Program-made: the position numbers and the translations under genes
Part shown: one piece after another, positions 51,781 to 60,047 of the stretch
Position numbering within the stretch: the stretch's first letter is position 1
How the letters are laid out: the number at the start of each line of letters is the position of its first letter
NCBI RefSeq assembly: GCF_007677875.1
Contig: NZ_VEDO01000006.1
Coordinates: forward strand, 186,001 to 250,000
DNA length: 64,000 bases
Reading direction: 5' to 3'
Source of the DNA: Variovorax boronicumulans
GTDB lineage: Bacteria; Pseudomonadota; Gammaproteobacteria; Burkholderiales; Burkholderiaceae_C
The notes under the pieces: model-generated
Told to the model about the DNA's origin: nothing
Databases searched by the model: none
The model's input: only the letters and a program-made list of their open reading frames with translations

Positions 51781-52044
51781 ATGAAAGCATCCACCACGCT
51801 GACCTCTCTCGTTGCTGCCGCCTCGATGGTCGGCGCCATCGGCCTGGCCTACGCCCAAACAACGGGCGGAACCACCCAGACGCCACAGCAGGCCCAGATG
51901 GGCGCCATCGACGGCACGCCGAACAACAACAGCAACATGAACAACGCAACGACACAAACGCCGCAGACCATGCCGGCCCAGACCCAGGCGACGCCCGACA
52001 TGAACACGCAGCAGCCGCTGCCGCCGCAAGCCGACCGCAACTGA
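51781..52044 (+). CDS. Small secreted Gln/Asn/Thr-rich protein
   Basis: 87 residues, not recognised. A signal peptide MKASTTLTSLVAAASMVGAI (then GLAYAQ) is followed by ~60 residues of low-complexity Q/N/T/P/M sequence (TTGGTTQTPQQAQMGAIDG, NNNSNMNNATTQTPQTMPA) with no Cys. It is likely a disordered periplasmic or secreted protein. AGGAG precedes the ATG. The L,D-transpeptidase-like gene starts 11 bases after its stop, so an envelope role is inferred. Confidence 0.8.
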   Translation: MKASTTLTSLVAAASMVGAIGLAYAQTTGGTTQTPQQAQMGAIDGTPNNNSNMNNATTQTPQTMPAQTQATPDMNTQQPLPPQADRN

Positions 52045-52055
52045 ACGGCAAGGCC

Positions 52056-52832
52056 ATGTCCACCGAGCGCCCCCCGCAACGCGACGACACGCTCGCCGGC
52101 CTGAAATACGGCCTGCTGCTGGGGGGCACCGTCCTGGCGCTGGCACTGCCGCCGGCCGGCGTCCAGCAAGCGGCCGTGGCTGCCAGTGTGCCGTCGATCG
52201 CTCCAGCCGCCGTCAACACTTTCAGTGCCGGGCCACGCGCGGTTCGCCGTGCGGATCTGGCTGGTCAGGACGCCTCCGAAGACGTGCATCGCGTGGCCGA
52301 TTGGGTGATCGATTCCGGCGACCACGAGGGGCTTTACTTCGTGGTCCTGGACAAGCGCAGCGCCAAGGTGTTCCTGTTCCGCCCCGACGGCAGCCTGCTG
52401 GCTTCCACGCCGGTGTTGCTGGGCTCTGCGCCCGGCGACCACACCGTGGCAGGCGTGGGCGACAAACCCATCCATGCCGTACTACCCGAGGAACGCACCA
52501 CGCCGGCCGGCCGCTTCGTCGCCCAGGCCGGCCGCAATACCACGCCCGAGGACGTTGTGTGGGTCGATTACGCGGCCGCCGTTTCCATGCACCGTGTGCG
52601 CGCCACCGACCCGCGCGAGCGCCGGCTCGAACGCCTGGCCTCACCCAGCGTGGAGGACAACCGCATCTCCTACGGCTGCATCAACCTGCCTGTTGCCTTC
52701 TTCGAAAACGCACTGTGGCCGGTGTTCCAGCACAGCCGCGGCATCGTCTACGTGCTGCCGGAGCAACTGCCGCTGCAGCAGGTCTTCGCCGGGCTCTACG
52801 ACCCGGGGGAGCGCCAGCTCGCTTCCCGCTGA
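52056..52832 (+). CDS. L,D-transpeptidase-like (YkuD-fold) protein, copy 1
   Basis: 258 residues. An N-terminal hydrophobic stretch (YGLLLGGTVLALALPPAG) anchors or exports it. The C-terminal domain has VLDKRSAKVFLFRPDGSLLA, ERTTPAGRFVAQAG, a His in SMHRV and the catalytic Cys in RISYGCINLPVAFF (about 207). The usual SHGC reads SYGC, so the second conserved His is missing. Canonical enzymes cross-link peptidoglycan; activity here is uncertain. A related gene follows 92 bases later. Confidence 0.82.
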   Translation: MSTERPPQRDDTLAGLKYGLLLGGTVLALALPPAGVQQAAVAASVPSIAPAAVNTFSAGPRAVRRADLAGQDASEDVHRVADWVIDSGDHEGLYFVVLDKRSAKVFLFRPDGSLLASTPVLLGSAPGDHTVAGVGDKPIHAVLPEERTTPAGRFVAQAGRNTTPEDVVWVDYAAAVSMHRVRATDPRERRLERLASPSVEDNRISYGCINLPVAFFENALWPVFQHSRGIVYVLPEQLPLQQVFAGLYDPGERQLASR

Positions 52833-52924
52833 TCGTCCTGATCCGGCCATCGGTCGGCACGTCGCTGTAGGACAGCGGGTGCCGCACTTGTGGGTCGCCT
52901 CCTACGCCGCTAGCATGCGGCGCG

Positions 52925-53524
52925 ATGCGACACCTTCTGCTGCGCTGCACCATCCTTATGGCCTTGGCGTCTACTGCGCATGCGGCGCCGCCCTCGTTCT
53001 CGGAAGATGCACGCCAAGTGGCCCACTGGGTCATGCAATCGGGCGACAACGCCGGCCTGCCCTACGCGCTGGTCGACAAGAAGGCCGCCATGTTGTACCT
53101 GTTCGGCGCCGACGGGCGGTTGCGCGCCGCCTCGCCGGCCTTGCTGGGCGCCGCGCCGGGCGACCGCGGCGCACCCGACCTGAACCAGCGCGACCTGTCC
53201 ACCCTGGCCATGCACGAGCGCACGACGCCGGCCGGCCGCTATGTGGCCCAACCCGGCCGCAACCTGCAGGGCGAGCCCGTGGTCTGGGTCGACTACGGTG
53301 CCGCGCTGGCCATCCACCGGCTGCGTCCCGGCCCGTCGGCCGAGCGCCGCGCCGAACGCCTGCGCTCGGCCACGCCGGAAGACAACAAGGTCTCGCTGGG
53401 CTGCGTGGTGGTGCCCGTGGACTTCTACACCCACCAGGTGGAGCCGCTGCTGGGCCATGGGCGCAGCGTGGTCTACATCCTGCCGGAGACCGTGGCCGCC
53501 AGCGCCGTCTTTGGCTGGCAATGA
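52925..53524 (+). CDS. L,D-transpeptidase-like (YkuD-fold) protein, copy 2
   Basis: 199 residues, paralogous to copy 1. Signal peptide MRHLLLRCTILMALASTAHA, then VDKKAAMLYLFGADGRL, ERTTPAGRYVAQPGRNLQGE, AIHRLRPGP and VSLGCVVVPVDFY with the presumed catalytic Cys (about 159). SHGC reads SLGC, again without the His. It lacks the N-terminal spacer of copy 1. The gap before it has an imperfect GTAGGA/TCCTAC inverted repeat at 52867-52905. Confidence 0.8.
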   Translation: MRHLLLRCTILMALASTAHAAPPSFSEDARQVAHWVMQSGDNAGLPYALVDKKAAMLYLFGADGRLRAASPALLGAAPGDRGAPDLNQRDLSTLAMHERTTPAGRYVAQPGRNLQGEPVVWVDYGAALAIHRLRPGPSAERRAERLRSATPEDNKVSLGCVVVPVDFYTHQVEPLLGHGRSVVYILPETVAASAVFGWQ

Positions 53525-53594
53525 GCCGCCTGCGGGGCGGCGCGGGCCGGACAGTCCGCTGCGGACCGTGGCTGCCCCGGCGCGAGGCGCGGTG

Positions 53595-54185
53595 TCAGCC
53601 AGCGGCCACGTAGCGGCAGCACAGCGTGCGCGGCTGGCGGTCGAAGGCGGCCGGCGCGGTTTCGCGGATGGCATCGCCCACCGGTGCCAGCGCGAAATTG
53701 TCGGCTGAGCAGTGCAGCAAGCGCAGCGCGCGGCCGGCGGCGTCGACCGCAGTCACGAGGCCGATGTGGCCAAAGCGCTCGCCGCTGCCCTCTTTCGGGT
53801 AGACCAGCAGATCTCCGGGCTCCGCCCGGTCGCGGCGCGCGAAGCGGCGCCGTGCGCCCTGGGCATCGGCCCAGATGCTGTCGGTGTTGATCCAGTCACC
53901 CGCGGGCGTGCGGCGCGACAGGCCCAGCGCCCAGCAAACGTAGCCCGAGCAGTCACACGCGGGCAGCACCAGGTCGGGGTCGGTCGGGTCCAGGCCCGCG
54001 GCCCGGGCCAGCGGCAGCAGGCGGGCCCGTTCGCCGGCAGGCAGTCCGGGCCAGGCACGGCCCACGGCCAGCGGCGTTGTGCAGTCCGGCGCCCGTGGGT
54101 CCAGTCCCCCTTCGCCGGCCCAGTACAGGGTCTTGCGGCCGACCATGGACCGGGCACGTGCGATCAGGACGGGGGCATCGGACAT
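53595..54185 (-). CDS. NlpC/P60-like cysteine peptidase-fold protein
   Basis: 196 residues. A probable catalytic Cys lies in ACDCSGYVCWALG and a His in GERFGHIGLVTAVD, with EPGDLLVYP between, the order seen in NlpC/P60 and CHAP hydrolases; HCSADN may give the third residue. No signal peptide is evident, so its location is uncertain. It could act on murein peptides or another amide. It is convergent with the transpeptidase-like pair and divergent from the response-regulator gene. Confidence 0.68.
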   Translation of the reverse strand: MSDAPVLIARARSMVGRKTLYWAGEGGLDPRAPDCTTPLAVGRAWPGLPAGERARLLPLARAAGLDPTDPDLVLPACDCSGYVCWALGLSRRTPAGDWINTDSIWADAQGARRRFARRDRAEPGDLLVYPKEGSGERFGHIGLVTAVDAAGRALRLLHCSADNFALAPVGDAIRETAPAAFDRQPRTLCCRYVAAG

Positions 54186-54287
54186 GACGCCACCTTAGCC
54201 GCCCGGCCACGCTGGCGACATCCCGCGTCCGCGCGATGGCGCTGACGCGACGCGCTGGCAGAATGGTCCGGCCCCAGGGAGGAATGC

Positions 54288-54947
54288 ATGGCCATTGAGG
54301 TGCTGATCGTCGAGGACGAGCCCGAGTTCATGCGGCGCTTCGCCGACGCCGTGCTCGGCGATCCCGGCCTGGCCCTGCTCGGCGCGGTGGCCAATGGCCA
54401 GGCCGCCAAGGCCGTGCTGGACCGGCAGCGGCCGGACGTGCTCCTGGTCGACCTGGGCCTGCCCGACATCAGCGGCATCGAGGTCATCGCACACGCGCAG
54501 CAACGCCACACCGATTGCGACGTGCTGGTGGTCACCATGTTCGGCGACGATGCCCATGTGGTGGCCGCCATCGAGGCTGGCGCGGCCGGCTACCTGCTCA
54601 AGGACGCAGCGCCAGAACGCATCGCGGCCGCGCTGCACGAGTTGCACGGTGGCGGTGCGCCGATCAGTCCCAGCATCGCGCGGCGCATCCTCTCGCGGCT
54701 GCGCAGCGGCGCGCCCGCCGGCACGCCCTCGCGGCCGACGCCGCTGGAGCCTGCCTCGCCGCTGACCGCGCGCGAGACCGAATTGCTCCGCATGGTGGCC
54801 AAGGGGCTGTCGTTCGACCTGATCGGCGAGCTGCTGGAGATCTCGCCGCACACTGTGGTCGCGCACGTGAAAAAGATCTACCGCAAGCTCGCCGTGCATT
54901 CGCGCGGCGAAGCGGTCTATGAAGCTTCGCAGCTGGGTCTGCTGTAG
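54288..54947 (+). CDS. LuxR/NarL-type response regulator
   Basis: 219 residues. Receiver domain with EVLIVEDEPEF acids, phospho-acceptor D55 in VLLVDLGLPDISG, VTMF and LLKDAA. The C-terminal helix-turn-helix is SPLTARETELLRMVAKG through ISPHTVVAHVKKIYRKLAVH. GGGAGG before the ATG. The histidine kinase gene begins 29 bases before its end, in another frame, so the two are translationally coupled and form a pair. Confidence 0.94.
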   Translation: MAIEVLIVEDEPEFMRRFADAVLGDPGLALLGAVANGQAAKAVLDRQRPDVLLVDLGLPDISGIEVIAHAQQRHTDCDVLVVTMFGDDAHVVAAIEAGAAGYLLKDAAPERIAAALHELHGGGAPISPSIARRILSRLRSGAPAGTPSRPTPLEPASPLTARETELLRMVAKGLSFDLIGELLEISPHTVVAHVKKIYRKLAVHSRGEAVYEASQLGLL

Positions 54948-56796
54948 CGCGCTGCTGCTCGCCGGCTGGCTGCTGGCCGGCCTGGCACAGGCGCAGACGC
55001 TGGAGCCTGCCCAGGCACAGTTGCTGCGTACGGCCGACACGCTGCCACCGGATCCGGCCGATCCGCGCTGGCAAACCGTGGCCCTGCCCGACACCCAGCC
55101 GGACCCGGTGGTCTGGTACCAGCTCAGCTTCATGCTGCCGCCAGACGCCGCGCAGCGCATGCAGCAGGACGCCTGGATGCTGTACCTGCCTTATTTCTAT
55201 GGCGGCGGGCGCATCTGGCTGAATGGGCAGCTGGTCGGTGCGGTCCCCGAAACCACGACCGAAACGCGCGTGCGATGGGAACGTCCGCATCTGCTGGCAT
55301 TGCCGCCCAGCCTGCTGCGGGAGGGTGCCAACCGGCTGCAGCTGCGCGTCGCGGCCTCGCAGGCGCCGGCGGCAGCCTTGCTGCCACGGCTGGTGCTGGG
55401 ACCGCAGAGCGCGGTGCAGGAACAATTCGACCTGCGGCTGTTCTTCTCGCGCACGGTGCCTGTCATCACGGTCGTGGTGTCGATGGTGGCCGGGCTGTTC
55501 TCGCTGTACATCTGGCTGCGCCGCCCGCAGGAGACGCTGTACGCCATCGCCGGCCTGGTCGGCGTGGTGTGGGCGCTGCGGACCACCACCTTCGTTTTCG
55601 ACATGCTGCCGGCCTGGGCCTGGCCGATCTGGCGCCTGATGTACCACGCCAGCAATGGCGGCTTCATCGTCCTGCTGGCGCTGTTCGCACTGCACCTGGC
55701 GCGCTGGCAGCCGCGCTGGCTGCTGCGCGGGCTGGTCGGCTGGTGGGCGCTGGGGCCGCTGGTGTATGTGCTGGGTGGCGCGAGCAGCGGCGCGGAGCAA
55801 TGGGTGGCGCGCTGGTGGGTGGCCGGGCTGATCCCGATCGGCGTGATGGGGGCGCTGGTGGCCGTGGTGGCGGCCTGCCGCTGGCCTTCCGTCGAGCGTG
55901 TGCTGATCGCGCTGGTCTTCGTGCTGACCCTGTTGTCTGGCGTGCACGATTACCTGGTGGCCTGGCACTCTCCCTGCTTCGAAGCGCTGCTGCCGCGCTG
56001 GAGCGCGCACCGCTTCTTCGTCCTGCACTACGGCGCCAACCTGCTGCTGCTGACCATGGGCGGCCTGATCACGCTGCGCTATGTGCGCAACCTGCGTGCA
56101 TTGGAAGAATCGCACCGGACGCTGGAGGCCCGCGTGGCGCAGCGCGAAGGCGAGATCGCCGCGAGCTACGCACGCATCGCCGCGCTGCAGCGCGAGCAGG
56201 CTGCCACCGACGAGCGACAGCGCATCATGCAGGACCTGCACGACGGCCTGGGCGCGCAGCTGTTCACCTCGCTGCTGCGGGCCGAACGCGGCGCCCTCGA
56301 TGCGCCGCAGATGACCGGCGTGCTGCGCGCGGCCATTGACGAGATGCGCGTGGCGCTCGATGCGCTGGGTTCCGAGGAGGGCGACTTCGGCGCGGCTTGG
56401 ACCGACTTCCGCTTCCGCTGGGATGCTCGGCTGCGGGAGGCCGGCCTGGCGACGCGCTGGCGCCAGGGCCTGCCGGAACAGGCGCTGGTGCTGCCGCCGC
56501 ACAGCACGTTGCAGGTGTTGCGCATCGTCCAGGAAGCGCTCACCAACGTGCTCAAGCATGCGCACGCCAGCAGCGTGGAAATCACACTGGACTGGCAAGA
56601 CGGCCTGCTGCAGCTGGAGGTGGGCGACGATGGCGTGGGCCTGTGCACGCGCGGCGCCGCTGGCCATGGCCTGGTCAACATGCACGCCCGCGCCGCGCGC
56701 CTGGGCGGGCGGCTGCACCAGCTGCCCCGTGCGCAGGGCTGCTGCTGGCGGCTCGAGCTGCCCCTCGCGCAAACACGCGATGGCCTGCCGCACTGA
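54919..56796 (+). CDS. Membrane sensor histidine kinase (NarX/DesK class)
   Basis: 625 residues. Signal peptide/anchor (SALLLAGWLLAGLAQA), an extracytoplasmic beta domain (about 40-175; RIWLNGQLVGAVPETTTETR), seven or so membrane helices (about 185-395), a coiled coil, then the HisKA_3 box RQRIMQDLHDGLGAQLF with the phosphorylated His (about 440) and an ATPase domain with ALTNVLKHAHASSVEI and VGDDGVGLCTRGAAGHGL. This 7TM-DISM-like layout senses an unknown envelope signal. It is coupled to the response regulator upstream. Confidence 0.93.
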   Translation: MKLRSWVCCSALLLAGWLLAGLAQAQTLEPAQAQLLRTADTLPPDPADPRWQTVALPDTQPDPVVWYQLSFMLPPDAAQRMQQDAWMLYLPYFYGGGRIWLNGQLVGAVPETTTETRVRWERPHLLALPPSLLREGANRLQLRVAASQAPAAALLPRLVLGPQSAVQEQFDLRLFFSRTVPVITVVVSMVAGLFSLYIWLRRPQETLYAIAGLVGVVWALRTTTFVFDMLPAWAWPIWRLMYHASNGGFIVLLALFALHLARWQPRWLLRGLVGWWALGPLVYVLGGASSGAEQWVARWWVAGLIPIGVMGALVAVVAACRWPSVERVLIALVFVLTLLSGVHDYLVAWHSPCFEALLPRWSAHRFFVLHYGANLLLLTMGGLITLRYVRNLRALEESHRTLEARVAQREGEIAASYARIAALQREQAATDERQRIMQDLHDGLGAQLFTSLLRAERGALDAPQMTGVLRAAIDEMRVALDALGSEEGDFGAAWTDFRFRWDARLREAGLATRWRQGLPEQALVLPPHSTLQVLRIVQEALTNVLKHAHASSVEITLDWQDGLLQLEVGDDGVGLCTRGAAGHGLVNMHARAARLGGRLHQLPRAQGCCWRLELPLAQTRDGLPH

Positions 56797-56909
56797 CGGC
56801 ATTCCCGCCGCTGCGGCGCCCTCCTAGAGTCCTGCATGCGCCGCCGCGTGGCGGCCGGAGACACTTCCATGCTGACTTGCGCCCTGGCCGTCGCGCCAGC
56901 TCCTCGCCC

Positions 56910-57233
56910 ATGACGACGTGGTCGCTGGCCATGCCCGAAGGTCCGCTCGCCATCGTCGGCTGGACCTACCTGCTGTCCAACGCGCTGCGCGTGTTCACCT
57001 ATGTGCCGCAGATCGTGACGGTGTGGCGCTGCGAGGACGGCGCGCGCTCGCTCTCGCTGCTGACCTGGTGGTCCTGGGTGGTCTCAAACATCGCGACCGC
57101 GGCCTATGGGATGTTGGTGCTGCGCGACCTGCCCTTCCTGCTGATCGCGCTGCTCAACCTCAGCGGCTGCGGCGCAGTCGCGATGATCGCCATGCACCGG
57201 CGCGCGCAATGGCGGCGCCGGGCCTGCGCTTGA
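56910..57233 (+). CDS. SemiSWEET-like PQ-loop transporter
   Basis: 107 residues, three hydrophobic helices, matching a single three-helix bundle that dimerises in bacterial SemiSWEETs. The PQ-loop reads VFTYVPQIVTVWRCEDGARS, and the third-helix region PFLLIALLNLSGCGAVAMI. Sugar is the usual cargo in the family; other PQ-loop proteins move different solutes. The start at 56910 lies 113 bases after the kinase stop. Its end abuts the convergent enoyl-CoA hydratase gene. Confidence 0.8.
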   Translation: MTTWSLAMPEGPLAIVGWTYLLSNALRVFTYVPQIVTVWRCEDGARSLSLLTWWSWVVSNIATAAYGMLVLRDLPFLLIALLNLSGCGAVAMIAMHRRAQWRRRACA

Positions 57234-58001
57234 TCAGAGCTTGGAGAAATCGGGCTTGCGCCGCTCCAGGAAGGCGCCGAAGGCCTCGCGCGCAGCCGGC
57301 TCGGCCAGCATGCGGCGGAACAGCGCGCCCTCTTCGTCCATGCGCGCCAGCACCGCGTCGGCGCTGGTCTTTTTGAGCAGGCGCTTGGTCGCGATCAGGG
57401 AAGTGAGCGGTTTGGCTGCGAGCTTGCGGGCCTGGGCCTGCGCCAGCGCGTTGGCCTCCGAGGGCGGCACGACGCGGTTGACCAGCCCGACCTCGAGCGC
57501 AGCCTCGGCCATGAAGGGCTCGCCCAGGAGCAGCGCCTCGGCCGCACGGTGGTAGCCCATCATCTGCGGCACCAGCAGGCTGGAGGCCGCTTCGGGCACC
57601 AGGCCAAGATTCACGAAGGGCATGGAGAAGGCGGCGTTGTCGCCGGCGTAGACCAGGTCGCAGTGGAACAGCATGGTCGTGCCCACGCCCACGGCCGGTC
57701 CGCAGACCGCCGCCAGCAAGGGCTTGGAGAATCCCGCGATGCCGCGCAGGAAGCGGAACACCGGCGCAGTCTCGCCGCTCGGCGGTGCGTTCAGGAAGTC
57801 GCTGATGTCATTGCCCGCGCTGAAGATGGTTTCGTGGCCTTGGAGCACCGCCACGCGCTGGGCGGGGTCGGCGTCCACCGCGGCCAGCGCATCGGCCAGC
57901 GTCGCGTACATCGCGGCGGTGATGGAATTCTTCTTGTCGATGCGGTTGAAGGTGATGGTGGTGACGCCGGCTTCGGCGTGGACCAGGATGTCTTCGCTCA
58001 T
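57234..58001 (-). CDS. Enoyl-CoA hydratase/isomerase family protein
   Basis: 255 residues. TITFNRIDKKNSITAAMYAT, the oxyanion-hole block IFSAGNDISDFLNAPP, and AAVCGPAVGVGTTMLFHCDL are crotonase-fold marks; FVNLGLVPEAASSLLVP carries the position of the second catalytic residue. It hydrates or isomerises enoyl-CoA. It is the last gene of a leftward beta-oxidation operon, 3 bases after the thioesterase stop. Confidence 0.93.
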   Translation of the reverse strand: MSEDILVHAEAGVTTITFNRIDKKNSITAAMYATLADALAAVDADPAQRVAVLQGHETIFSAGNDISDFLNAPPSGETAPVFRFLRGIAGFSKPLLAAVCGPAVGVGTTMLFHCDLVYAGDNAAFSMPFVNLGLVPEAASSLLVPQMMGYHRAAEALLLGEPFMAEAALEVGLVNRVVPPSEANALAQAQARKLAAKPLTSLIATKRLLKKTSADAVLARMDEEGALFRRMLAEPAAREAFGAFLERRKPDFSKL

Positions 58002-58004
58002 GGC

Positions 58005-58823
58005 CTATTCCTTGTAGTAGACGATCTGGTGGGACGTGGCCAGCAATTCTCCGCCCTCGTTCCAGAGTTGCGCGGTCTGGTCGAAGAAGCCGTTGCGAAA
58101 GGCCTGCGCCCGCGCCTGGCCGAACAGAAAGCCCGTGCCCGTGCGCGCGAGCATGGCGGCATCGGCATGGAAGTAGGTCGTGATCGACACGGTGCCGGCC
58201 GGCACGCGCGTGGCACGGCGCAGCCAGACACGCGGGTAGAACACGTCGGCCATCGAGGCCAGCGAGAGAAAGTCCAGCGGGCGGCCCGGCTCGTCGCGCA
58301 CCCACAGCTGCGTGAGGCTGTGCTCGCCGCTGCCATCCCAGGTGGTCGGCACGATGCCGTGCACGGGACGCATGTCGTAGCGCTTGAGCCACTCCACGCC
58401 GAAGGGGGTGAGCCGCTCTGCCTCCTGCGGCGGTGGCGCGGCAGGCATGGGCTGGTCGTTCTGGCTCCAGGTTTCGCGCCGTGCGGCGGTCACGGCCGTG
58501 GCGGTCAGCACGGTGTCCTCGGCGCCACCAGCACCGGGCTGGGTCATGGCCAGCGTCCAGTGCTGGGTCGAGCGGTTGGTGCGGACCGGTACGGCCGCGA
58601 GCCGGTACGGCCCCGGGCCGAGCGCGGCCGCGTAGTTGACCGTCAGCGCGATGGGTGCGCCCAGCAGCTTCGGATGCGACAGCACGCCGTTCAGCGCGCT
58701 GGCCGCCGTGATGCCGCCGAAGGGCCCGACCATATTGGCCCAGGCCGGGTGCGCGGCGCCATGGAAGGCGTTGTCGCCGTCGGGCGTCAGGGCCACGGCC
58801 TGGTCGAAGAAATGCTCGCTCAT
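58005..58823 (-). CDS. Acyl-CoA thioesterase family protein
   Basis: 272 residues with a double-hotdog layout like TesB-type thioesterases: HPAWANMVGPFGGITAASAL near the start, TVNYAAALGPGPYRLAAVPV, RSTQHWTLAMTQ, and the second half with ADVFYPRVWLRRATRVP, TVSITTYFHADAAM and QTAQLWNEGGELLATSHQIV. It hydrolyses acyl-CoA to acid plus CoA. It starts 5 bases after the thiolase stop; the ATG at 58823 fits the family. Confidence 0.88.
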   Translation of the reverse strand: MSEHFFDQAVALTPDGDNAFHGAAHPAWANMVGPFGGITAASALNGVLSHPKLLGAPIALTVNYAAALGPGPYRLAAVPVRTNRSTQHWTLAMTQPGAGGAEDTVLTATAVTAARRETWSQNDQPMPAAPPPQEAERLTPFGVEWLKRYDMRPVHGIVPTTWDGSGEHSLTQLWVRDEPGRPLDFLSLASMADVFYPRVWLRRATRVPAGTVSITTYFHADAAMLARTGTGFLFGQARAQAFRNGFFDQTAQLWNEGGELLATSHQIVYYKE

Positions 58824-58828
58824 GTCCC

Positions 58829-60037
<1,209 letters not shown>

Positions 60038-60047
60038 GTTGTTCTCC

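Noticed and set aside
51601-52905. TCCTAC/GTAGGA motifs as a mobile repeat family
   Set aside because: Only 6-base cores are shared among the sites at 51607, 51665 and 52867-52905, too little to call a repeat from this window.
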